From Davidsoniella eucalypti (taxonomy: Eukaryota; Ascomycota; Sordariomycetes; Microascales; Ceratocystidaceae): 64,000 nt of DNA. Location: NCBI GenBank assembly GCA_004009845.1, contig RMBW01000091.1, positions 62,001 to 126,000 on the forward strand, written 5' to 3'. Both the position numbers and the translations under genes were made by a program. Shown in pieces: positions 26,025 through 35,181 of this stretch. The first letter of the stretch is position 1. Each line of letters starts with the position of its first letter. The notes below the pieces were generated by a model. That model saw only the letters and a program-made list of their open reading frames with translations. It did no database searches and had not been told where the DNA came from.

Positions 26025-26223
26025 AGCCTGGGGAGAAATAGTGGGCCCAATTTGGCCCAAGCCAACCCCAACAGTAATTAAATTTCTTCCTTTAAATCAA
26101 AATAGTTAGCCAACAAACATATCCTAAATGCACTATCATCACACCAACCAAGTTAGACTAATCATAAGTGTCATCCTAGGATACTTCTACATCAGCGACT
26201 ATCTTTTGGCCGATATTTTTTAA

Positions 26224-28312
26224 CTTGCACAGCAAGCCGCTACAATTGCACAGATAGACGCTACAATTGCGGCGAAAGACACTACAATCTCAGAAATCAA
26301 TAGCAAACTTCAAAATACGACTATCGAGGAATACCTGAGAGGTTGCCAGACACTTGTACTCTGTAAAACCGGACTGGACACTTCTGATGTCCTCACAACT
26401 AGGGCTCCTTCTACCAAACCTGCTAGAAGGCACTGTCCTGGTCTTCTTAAACCATGGACCACCTTTGAATCAGTTCAAGACAGCTTGATTGAGCAACTTC
26501 AAGCTCTCAGTTCACGTGAAGAGCGACTGTTTGAAAGCTTACATTTCCTCGAGACTATGGGACATAGAGTCAGCACCGACATTGTTAGAGATGAACCTTC
26601 TCTTATTTCTGTCCAGCACAATACCATTGAAAAACCCGTGGAGCTTGTCTTGTCCTGGCTCTCCGACTTCCATTCTCAAAAAGGAAGCATCCCGCCTCTT
26701 CTCAAAGATGTAGAATTCCACACAACAGCGAGTAATTTCCGTTAGCTAGGTGATAATGGGGATGGTGTGGAGCGGGATGCAAATGTGCGTACGGATCAGA
26801 TTTGTGTCACTAGAAAGTCAGGCCGGAAAGAGGTTGTCTTTGTCATCGAATACAAGGCACCTTACAAACTTCACAATACGCATCTTAAACAAGGGCTACG
26901 AAAAATGAACATCAGTCAAGAGGTTGTTCATAGGGCAACGATACCTACTGTTGGGCCTGAAAGGTTTCAATACTACTCCGAACTTTTCTCAGCAGCGGCT
27001 GTCACGCAGACATATCACTACATGTTAGAGGCCGGATTGGAATACGGCTATTTGACTAACGGAGATTGTATTGTGTTCCTCAAGATTGACTGGGCTGAGC
27101 CGACTGTGCTTTACTTCCACCTGGCACACCTATTAAGAGAGGTTGAGGCGAATGATGACCCTATCTATAGTAATTCTGTAAGCTAGGTTTTCTTTTCACA
27201 CTGCTTGCCCTCCAATCGAACCAGCATGGCAACGATGAACGAACCAAGGCAGTAAAACAGTGTGAGAAATGGGAAGTTGATTATAACAAACTTCTGCAGG
27301 ATATCAGTGGGATTTGGAAACGCATCCTAATCTAAAGTACCGACGTACCCCAAAAGACCTTAATTTCAAGGAGTCAGCTTCATCCAGGAAACGACAAATG
27401 TCTCAGATTAGTGTGCCACACCGTGCTTCGGTCACACAGCAAACGTGATGGGCCTGGAAGAGGAGCAGGCTTCGGTGGCGGTAATGGTGGTAGCAGTACT
27501 AGTGGTGGTGGCAATTGCGGTGCTAGCGGAGCAGGCAGCACAAGTGGTAGCCCTGCTGCTGATAGCTCATCATCACACTAAGCACCTGCTGATGGCAACA
27601 CAGAGACTAATCTCCAAAGAGAATACTGCACATTCATTGTGCCTGTTATCACTCATGAATGGTAGGAATCTGTACAGCAGTTACCCCAACGTGGCATTGC
27701 AATGCAATATGATACGGAGCAAGAACAAGCACCCCTTTACACACCAACAATTCATGAATCTCCTACGTCAACAACTTTCTAAGAGCTTGGAATAAGGTGT
27801 TGTGGTTTTGGGAAGGGAGGGTGCTTGTGGTGCTCTATTTCAGATAACACTACTGCAATTTGGCTATACCTTTGTTGCAAAGGGTGTTACTGAAGGGTGT
27901 GTTGTCGATCTACAGAAAGAGATGGCTGTCTACAATCGGCTAAGGCCACTACAAGGTCATGGAGTTGCAGTCTGTCTTGGCTCTGTTGACCTCAAGGCAC
28001 TGGGTCAGACATACTATCACTGGTTTGATGTACGAATCGTCTACTTTATGTTATTATCTTATGGTGGTACAGAAGTCAAACCAAACTCGGGCATGGAGAA
28101 GTCTAGAGCAGACATCATCATCAGTCACCTCTACTCTGAAAAAGATGCATAAGGGGTGGTTCATGGCGATGTCTGATGGCCAAATGTACTGCAAGGGGTT
28201 AATGGAGAGATCAACTACTGTAATTGACTTTGACAAAGCCGACATTCTTCCAGCAAAGAGTGATATTTCATCTAACAAGAGGAGGAAGCTTTCAGAGGAT
28301 GAAGGCAAATAA
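26224..28312 (+). pseudogene. Broken fungal nuclease-kinase gene (coiled coil, PD-(D/E)XK-like nuclease, protein kinase)
   Basis: Matches in order the architecture of a widespread Pezizomycotina family of restriction-endonuclease-like/kinase proteins. Open from 26224, the first part has a heptad-like N-terminus (ATIAQIDATIAAKDTTISEI), then TTIEEYLRGCQTLVLC and LLKPWTTFE. After an in-frame TAG at 26743 comes the nuclease-like part with RTDQICVTRKSGRK and FVIEYKAPYKL (Asp and Glu-x-Lys as in PD-(D/E)XK sites), then GLRKMNISQEVVHRATIPT and QTYHYMLEAGLEYGYLT. Frame shifts occur near 27180 and 27340. A Gly/Ser linker (about 27465-27580) leads to a broken kinase: REYCTFIVPV-like sequence, LGREGACGALFQITLLQFGY, LGQTYYHWFDVRIVYF, then VVHGDVRW (catalytic loop) near 28155-28180. 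At least three frameshifts and two internal stops make it a pseudogene. A partial copy is at 60.3 kb. Confidence 0.75.
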
Positions 28313-28315
28313 CCT

Positions 28316-28710
28316 TTGTCAGAGGCAAAACAGGAGGTGCTTTTCAACCATGTGGCTCGACTGGACTACCGCAGTGCACAGAGTCTTTTAAGTGAGCCGC
28401 TCTAATACTCATGCTCTAGGTTGGGCTACTTTGGTAGACTCATATATAAATAAATTTTGTCTTGTGTATCTGTATCAAGTATGAAGCTAGTCTACATAGA
28501 ATCCTATTAACAACAGATGTAGTCCTTAGTTATTCTAAGTCTTCGCAAGTTTCTACTAAAGAATGGCTTCATTTGACTATATTCATGTCTAATCACTAAG
28601 TTTATATGTCACTGGGGTTGGCTACCAGACAGATATTCAAAGTCCTCCGCTAGACTCAATGGCTTCTGTATGTTTGGAATAGCTTACTGAAGAACTCCGT
28701 GTTGGACATT
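28316..28710 (+). repeat. Segment duplicated (inverted) at about 60.0-60.33 kb, with degenerate end module
   Basis: The 3' flank of the nuclease-kinase pseudogene matches the flank of the copy at 60.0-60.33 kb on the opposite strand (gtgcacagagtcttttaagtgagcc and agaatggcttcatttgacta are shared, with few differences). At 28574-28665 it contains a worn copy of the retroelement end module, ggttggctaccagacagata and tcctccgctaga. So the nuclease-kinase gene itself ended in this module before duplication. Confidence 0.75.
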
Positions 28711-29373
28711 TGATCTGATTTGATCATATTTAACGTCTACCTAAATCACTAAGATAATACGACGCCGGATTGGTTACCGGACAGATATTTAACGTCCTCC
28801 GGGGCGACACCGTCCTCCCTAGCCCCGAAGAACTAGTGGTCCATACCTCCACTATGAGCAACAAAAAAAACAAAAAACAGTGCCTCCACAAAACTATTCC
28901 CAAAAGACAGACTCCCTAGTGGAGCTACCATCAAAGCTTTTGGCACTATTCAGGGAGCCTCGTGGCCGCAAGAAAGAAAAAATTGGCGTAATCGAGTCGG
29001 GTGCTATGGATGAGGCACAGCAACGAGATTCCCACGTCGCGGGGTCGGGCATCCGGAACCTTCAAAGAGGCTGCCCGACGAGTGTGAGTGTGGCTCCCTG
29101 AGGTGAGTGCGGTGAGACTCGAAAAAGGTGTTGCGAAAAGAGGGGTCGGTCGCTGGTGGGAATATCCCTCAAGAGGGGAAAAGTCGGGCCTCACAAAACG
29201 GTGTATGGAAGACGACAGATGTTGAAAAAGAAAACAAGAATGGACAGCAACACTGGGTATATGTGCCGGCCGCTCTTACAAACCCACGACGAAGGGGAAA
29301 GATTCGTCTTTGGACGGAGGGGGAGGTACTCGAACTCAAACGTGCGCCCCCGAGGGCTGTAGGAGGGAAGGTT
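28711..29373 (-). mobile_element. Retroelement family copy, minus orientation
   Basis: Read on the minus strand this is the same two-module element as at 44260-44954. The first module runs from 29373 (aaccttccctcctacag) down to about 28890; then comes an A/T-rich tract, then the end module finishing in weak AATCA-type repeats near 28711. No target-site duplication is visible, so recombination or truncation at one end is likely. It faces the copy at 24444, so the two enclose the nuclease-kinase pseudogene as inverted repeats. Its right edge is 53 bases from the aquaglyceroporin stop codon. Confidence 0.75.
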
Positions 29374-29426
29374 ATCAAATTAATACGCCACACAATTTCT
29401 TGAATCTTGAGGGTATAACCGGCCAT

Positions 29427-30617
29427 CTAGGTCTTTTCCGCGAAATTACCTACAGCGGTACTTCCAGACCACGATGTGTCAGGAGGCTCATCTGCAACTG
29501 CCGGCAAATTGCTTGGCCTTCTTAGTACTGGTGGCGCCGGAGTTATATCTATCGAGCTTGGAACCCTAAGCTTTAGTTCCGGCCTCGTGATTTGGCCAGG
29601 TTGGCGCTGAATCTTTTGAGCTTCGAGATCTAGCTCCTGCTTTTCATCATGCCCTTTATCGTGTGTATGTAGCTGGCGCACCTTATGAACGAGGTTTTGC
29701 AACCCCATATATGGCATGTTCACTGGTGATTCTCCGTCGTAGATTAGTAGGTCATACAAAAAAGCACCTAACGCTGCACCTACAAAGGGCATGACAAGAG
29801 GAACCCAGAAATAGTAGCCACCTGCCGTCCACACTTCAGTGCCATAACCTACAACCCACGAAGCTAGTCGCGGCAGCGTATCACGTGCGGCATTCATGGC
29901 ATAGCCTGTCTCCCAACCAAAGCACATTCCGATGGCAAACACTAGTAGCCCAACAGCCAACGGTAGGGCAGCCACTCCGCCAAGATTGCCACGGTCCGTA
30001 ACAGCTAGAATTCCCACCATCAGTACAGCAGATGCAATGACTTCAGAAAACACTTGTCCGGTCTTGCTCAAGAAGGGCACGGGATACGTGCAGAACAAGC
30101 CTGCGGTCGACGTTGGTTTGCCGACAGTACGTATTCCACGGCCACCCTCGAAATTGTCGATGGCCGAGATGTAGTTGCCATACATGATTAGCGCGCCTGT
30201 GAACCCGCCTAACATCTGCGCAGCGATATACCCCGGCACTTTCCGCCAGCTGAACTGACGAAACGTAGCTAGTGTCACCGTAACAGCTGGGTTTAGATGG
30301 GCGCCCGACTTTCCGGAGGCGAATATACCGAAACCCACAGCTAGGCCCCAGCCACAGTTGATGCTTAGGTAGTCACCGGCATTACCACCACTAAGGGTCT
30401 TCTGGGCTACGACACTATCGCCAAAGAGCACGACCAAAAGTGTGCCCAGAAACTCGGATAGATAGTCTTGGTAGTGCCGGCGTATACGGGGCCAAGCCGG
30501 AGAACCGTTGGTGGGCTCGATGTCATCAAGACATGGGCTGGTATTGTTGTGTTGATGTCGGTCTTGACTGATCTTCCGGGCTTCGGCTAAGCCGACCGTA
30601 TCAAGCTTTGAGCTCAT
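29427..30617 (-). CDS. Aquaglyceroporin (MIP family)
   Basis: Plasma-membrane channel expected to pass glycerol and water. Intronless, 396 residues, with ATG at 30617. Six membrane segments span about 50-325. The first half-helix motif is GAHLNPAVTV (NPA, near residue 112). The second is GYAMNAARDTLPR (NAA in place of NPA, near 246); the Asp after the Arg is typical of glycerol-conducting members. The approximately 45-residue N-terminus and about 85-residue C-terminal tail (QELDLEAQKIQRQPG, then Pro-rich) are cytosolic and disordered. Fungal aquaglyceroporins often deviate in the second motif, so the change need not mean loss of function. The gene ends next to a retroelement copy. Confidence 0.93.
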   Translation of the reverse strand: MSSKLDTVGLAEARKISQDRHQHNNTSPCLDDIEPTNGSPAWPRIRRHYQDYLSEFLGTLLVVLFGDSVVAQKTLSGGNAGDYLSINCGWGLAVGFGIFASGKSGAHLNPAVTVTLATFRQFSWRKVPGYIAAQMLGGFTGALIMYGNYISAIDNFEGGRGIRTVGKPTSTAGLFCTYPVPFLSKTGQVFSEVIASAVLMVGILAVTDRGNLGGVAALPLAVGLLVFAIGMCFGWETGYAMNAARDTLPRLASWVVGYGTEVWTAGGYYFWVPLVMPFVGAALGAFLYDLLIYDGESPVNMPYMGLQNLVHKVRQLHTHDKGHDEKQELDLEAQKIQRQPGQITRPELKLRVPSSIDITPAPPVLRRPSNLPAVADEPPDTSWSGSTAVGNFAEKT

Positions 30618-31781
30618 TCAAGAAGCAAACAAGGAAATGCTGAGAAAAGAGGCTGTGGGTTTCCTCGAGTGTCCTGGTGGATTTGATGGTAATAGGCGTC
30701 GTTAGAGCTTCACTTATACTAACAAGGCCGATCCCCTAGTGAAGTATCGATAGGAAACAACCTGCTAATACAAACCTTTATGTTGGTTGATTCGATACGT
30801 GGCTTGTATGCTGAGTAAAAGGACTTTCGTGCTTCTTAATCAAGACCTAAGAGGTGACTCTGGCAACGAGAATATAAAAATTGGCTGGTTGGAATAGGAA
30901 TGGACTCATCAGAGAAAGAGAAGCAACTTTGGCCTAAGCTTATCGAATGTAAGGTGTAAGATGCTGTGATAATGTAGACAAGAATTTGTGTGTCTCTCCA
31001 CGGTCAAGTCAGCAAGACGAAGCGATACTCTCTTCTTTTTTATTTGGTTTGCCTCCAACAATGACCCCGATAGTCTAGAGCTAAATCATCGTGCCCAGGC
31101 GTCATCGATGCACTAAACGGTTGCAATCGGACCAATACCTTTTCAGTGGAGTTGTACGGCTAGATTCGTGCAAATACTCTACGTATTTGCCTCGAGGTCA
31201 CCGGTAGCAGAAGCAGCTATTCTAACTATCATTGATGGAAGATCGAACGTCATGGGACGTGGCGTAATGGCAAAATGAAGTAGCTTCAAGCGGAAGCATC
31301 GCCAGCAGTGGCATAGGGTCGTTAGCGGCTTCGACTAAAAGGGCAAAGAGCTATCTAGTAAGAGGCAACGACTAGAGGAAAATAAGAATTCGCACCGATA
31401 CAGCTGGCTTAGCTATGTGGCCTAACTTATTGTTCACGTTGTGCAAATTGTTTCAGACTTTGCAGGTCTAGATCAATCACCACACAGAGCAAGGAATATC
31501 ACATAGTCATATAGCACTCAACTCGATCACCAGTAAAGACAGCGTTGGTAACACAGAAAATAGGGAAAAAAATATATGCTAGAATGATAACAGTATCTCC
31601 ATTAAGCATACAAGAAAAAGCATTCTCTTTGGTTATTTGGCTTTCATCGCAAACAAAAAATTATAAGCGGACCGAAACTTCACATCCAAGTAAAAATAAA
31701 AACACAAGCCCCCAAAAGACCGTACCTCTGATAAAGTCATATGTCATCATGATATTCATGTTGCGGTGCATCTAGTGCTAT
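30618..31781. other. Upstream region of the aquaglyceroporin gene, no gene seen
   Basis: About 1.16 kb between the aquaglyceroporin start and the 3' end of the neighbouring minus-strand gene. No coding sequence or RNA gene was recognised. It presumably holds the aquaglyceroporin promoter. Confidence 0.5.
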
Positions 31782-33869
31782 TCAAGCTGCCTCTTGGACA
31801 AGGCGCTCCATCCATTGGCGGAAGGTACCAAGGAGCCAGTCATTGAGAGCATCTAGAACGGCTAGTAGACGGAAGGTCTCCTGCACCATGGCGGTCGAGC
31901 CAATGACAACAGGACCCATAATCTTGACAACTTCCGTATCGTCTCGGCATGCGAAGAACAGGCGCCAAGTATCATTTTCCGCCGAGATAAGCGGAAGGAT
32001 AGGTAGAGGGGGAACGTTGTAGTACGTGCGGAAATGATCTACACGCTTGAACCAACTAGCAGCCCAAACAGACAAGCGAACACGCATATTCATGACAGTG
32101 TCATTGAGAGAGGCGCTACCGAAGAAGATTCCAGCAGGAGCTATACGCATGAGGCGATACATAGAAGGCGTGATAGTAGGCACGGGTGACTTCTTAAGGT
32201 AGCGCTTGATGCGAGCACGTAGTGGGTCTTCCTGTTCAAGCAGAAGACCAATACCGAAACCACGCAATAATTCCTGATCAGCTTGTTTCTTCACAAATGT
32301 AGCCTGTGAAGTTTGCTGGGACTCTTCAACGATAATAGAAGTATCATCAACGAGAAATTGATAGCAAATTTGAGCATTGTCCAGTTCCTGCATAGCTACC
32401 TTCTCGCCAAACGCCAAACGTAGGATCTGGTGATGGACCTCGTAACTAGAGAAGGATCCAGTCTGTGCCTGATTAGATCTCTTCACCAGACCGATGACAG
32501 TCTGTAGCCGGTTCGAAAGCTCAGCAGCGTTAAGATCGCTATCATGTCCCTGGCCGATATGGGTGCCGTATGCTGACTCAGGCTGGTACTGAAAGTCATC
32601 GAGAAGTTCCAGTTCGTGGCGTTTGTGGGCTGGAAGGAAAGGCTTACCACCTTCCAAGATATCCCGAATTAGATCAAGCACGTTAGTGAAGCTATGATCA
32701 ATACTGGTAAGCTTGGGGCGCAGCGTCTTGAAAGATGACATGGGCTTCCAAACAATCTCCCAGTCCATGTTCTGTAGAATGCTAGTATCAACGGGGACAT
32801 GACTTGCGACATTCGGTGCTGATGATGCAACTGGAGTAATGACAGATTCTGCCTCGTTGGTAGTAGCGCGCTTTGCGGCCTTGGTGGTGGGTTTGCTCTT
32901 CTGAGGTCGACAAGCGACAGAGACAGAATCACCAGGGCAGATTTCACTTTCCTGGTTATTAGCCGGGATAGATGTCTGCTGGCTTGCCGCCACAGATCCC
33001 GAAGGCGCGTGGCCGAAAGGAACACTGATGGAGACAAGACTGTTACGGCGCTTACGTGCTTCTTCATAGCGTCTCTTCATGTCTTCAACAACTGGGAGAC
33101 GGACGCCATCTATACACAATAGAAGGCTAGGATCTAGAAACGTTGGGTCTACATTCAGAATGTCCTCATCGGTGGCGTCGCCGGTGGATATGCGATTGAT
33201 GCGGTTCAAACGAGACTTTTCCTGGGGCGATACTTGGGAAGCATTGTCATGTTGATAGTTTAAAGTTGTGGTGGTACTTTTCCCATCATCGTCCACTCTA
33301 GAAAGAACCAGAAGCTCTTCGGTTGTCAAAGGTGCAGGGAAGGATACTTCGCCAGCCTTGTTGACCATACGGCCGTTAGCATCAAGAGCAAAAACAGACT
33401 TTGACCTATGACGACCACGGGCCGAACCAGAGCGGCCACGATAATTATCATGTAGTCTTTTAGTGTGCGATGTGTACGACACGTTTGACGGGGGAGGTCT
33501 AACAGGAAGGCCTTGCCTCGAAGGCGGTCTAGCGCTGTTTTCGGAGCGTGCGGCGTGCGATGATACCTCCGAGATCGCTAGCTTGGGAGGCTTATTCGAG
33601 GGTGCCTGGCGGATACTCAAGGCAGGACCACGAACTGACAATGTAGAGGGTGCTCGGTTACGACGGGACGCAGCCGAAATCGCAGGAACTGCTTGACTTG
33701 GTCTACTTTTGATGGAATTGCCAGCAGAAGCCATCTTGGCGGAACTCACGCCTGTTTTTGCGTGTTCTCTTGATGGTTCCAACTGAGGGCCCCATGGTTT
33801 GGTGACCGAATTCTTCTGTGACCAGGCATCGTCCATTGCCTTCGAGGTGGTAGAGCCGTTATGAGGCAT
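31782..33869 (-). CDS. Fungal PD-(D/E)XK nuclease-like protein with degenerate active site
   Basis: Intronless, 695 residues from ATG at 33869 (MPHNGSTTSK). The first about 340 residues are disordered, Ser/Arg/Pro-rich, with RGRSGSARGRHRSK near residue 145. The C-terminal about 320 residues follow a fungal PD-(D/E)XK-like family (as I recall, Pfam PDDEXK_12): an LLDDFQYQPESAYG start, SYEVHHQILRLAF followed by MQELDNAQI (family form: EVHxPLLRLAL...ENATxARI), RLSVWAASWFKR (family: QLGIWxxAWHxRM), PLISAENDTWRLFFAC and RLLAVLDALNDWL. The expected catalytic Asp (K-x-V-D-F/Y) and E-T/Y-K strand are not seen; the latter position reads PAGIFFGSASL. I infer a folded but probably non-cleaving nuclease domain. 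The function of the family is unknown to me. It lies beside the aquaglyceroporin gene in the same orientation. Confidence 0.7.
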   Translation of the reverse strand: MPHNGSTTSKAMDDAWSQKNSVTKPWGPQLEPSREHAKTGVSSAKMASAGNSIKSRPSQAVPAISAASRRNRAPSTLSVRGPALSIRQAPSNKPPKLAISEVSSHAARSENSARPPSRQGLPVRPPPSNVSYTSHTKRLHDNYRGRSGSARGRHRSKSVFALDANGRMVNKAGEVSFPAPLTTEELLVLSRVDDDGKSTTTTLNYQHDNASQVSPQEKSRLNRINRISTGDATDEDILNVDPTFLDPSLLLCIDGVRLPVVEDMKRRYEEARKRRNSLVSISVPFGHAPSGSVAASQQTSIPANNQESEICPGDSVSVACRPQKSKPTTKAAKRATTNEAESVITPVASSAPNVASHVPVDTSILQNMDWEIVWKPMSSFKTLRPKLTSIDHSFTNVLDLIRDILEGGKPFLPAHKRHELELLDDFQYQPESAYGTHIGQGHDSDLNAAELSNRLQTVIGLVKRSNQAQTGSFSSYEVHHQILRLAFGEKVAMQELDNAQICYQFLVDDTSIIVEESQQTSQATFVKKQADQELLRGFGIGLLLEQEDPLRARIKRYLKKSPVPTITPSMYRLMRIAPAGIFFGSASLNDTVMNMRVRLSVWAASWFKRVDHFRTYYNVPPLPILPLISAENDTWRLFFACRDDTEVVKIMGPVVIGSTAMVQETFRLLAVLDALNDWLLGTFRQWMERLVQEAA

Positions 33870-35181
33870 GACGATGCTTAACGAAGTATGGTATTTTGGA
33901 GCCAATTATACAATCAGCTGTTATGCTATATCTGCAAAGTATTTGCTTTATTAGTACTAAAGCTCAGAAGACAAGGCTTAAAGCAGAGATGGTATGTATT
34001 TATGGGAAACAAAAGCTCTATAGTAGCCTACCTTGTGATTGAAAGATATATGATTAAAAAAAAGAGAATAAGAGAACTACAAGTCTAGACTTGTTCGAGT
34101 TTTATCAGTGCAGCGCCAGTACATTAACAGCTTTGCCCCTAGTCCAATCACTACGCACTATAGTGCTGAGTGGTCGTGCTCTGATGACGGCAGGCAGGAA
34201 TCAACGGTACCGGAGGGAATTGTTGGTGTATTGAGATGGCGACGCGAGAGAGGAATGGCATATAATCAAGCGTAGATGGAATGAGTGGTGTGCAGCTAAT
34301 GACGATGATTGGGCTCGTTAAGCAACGGAAAGATGTAGGTGATCAGATTTTCAAGCGAAGGTAGAGTGGGAGAGATGTAACTCTATACTGGCATAGAAAT
34401 GTTGTATAGATAGGTGGATAAATAAACAAAGGGCAGATGGCAATTACGCCAACGATGAAAATAACAACTAGATGTTGCATCAACAAAGACGTACTGCAGA
34501 GTCAGTGCAGGAAAGAGACAATCAACGCGTTGTTGTGTCGACTGAGGTCGGAGTAACAATTGAAGATTTATTGTAGCGCGGTGCAAGGTTGCAGAAAATC
34601 CTGTTTGCCAATCGATAACCGTGTTTAGTGGGCCGAATGGTTCATTCCAGGACGTTTGCCACTGTACATTTCCTTGTGCTAGGTAAACCATGTCATCACG
34701 GACGCAATAGTACTAGACTCTTGATCAATACAGTGCGTCCTGTGTGTGCACCGTCTTCTGACAAACAACTTCACATGTTTTCACAGGCGATGTTTGCAGC
34801 TACTTCCAAGCTTAAAAGCTCGCACATGAACCACATGAAGCAAGCCATCGAACCTTTTACGGTGAATGAAGGCAGTACTACAAGTCGCTGATGTACAAAA
34901 CCACTCAGACTCTTAGCAAAATAAAACCAATACTAGCAGTTCCAACATAATATCACACGTTATTAACAAATAATTCGTTCGGATGAAAAGTATTTCATTG
35001 CAAAGGTTCATAACTATCCATTCAACAACAAAACTCACACGCAAATCATGTCAGTACCACTGGCATCGATGATTAACTAACCATTACCACCATCAATTCA
35101 ACACTCAATACAAAGGAAATAGACAACGATTGATCCGAGATCTGGCCGCCGCTTTTACATGAATTCAAGATATCGAGCAAT
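33870..35181. other. Intergenic between two minus-strand genes, no gene seen
   Basis: The promoter side of the nuclease-like gene and the 3' side of the large repeat protein gene. ORFs are short and unremarkable. No repeats or RNA genes were recognised. Confidence 0.5.

Noticed and set aside
26224..28312. The nuclease-kinase locus as a functional gene with many introns
   Set aside because: The frame breaks lack GT-AG borders and include stops inside conserved motifs that the 60 kb copy or family pattern keeps intact.
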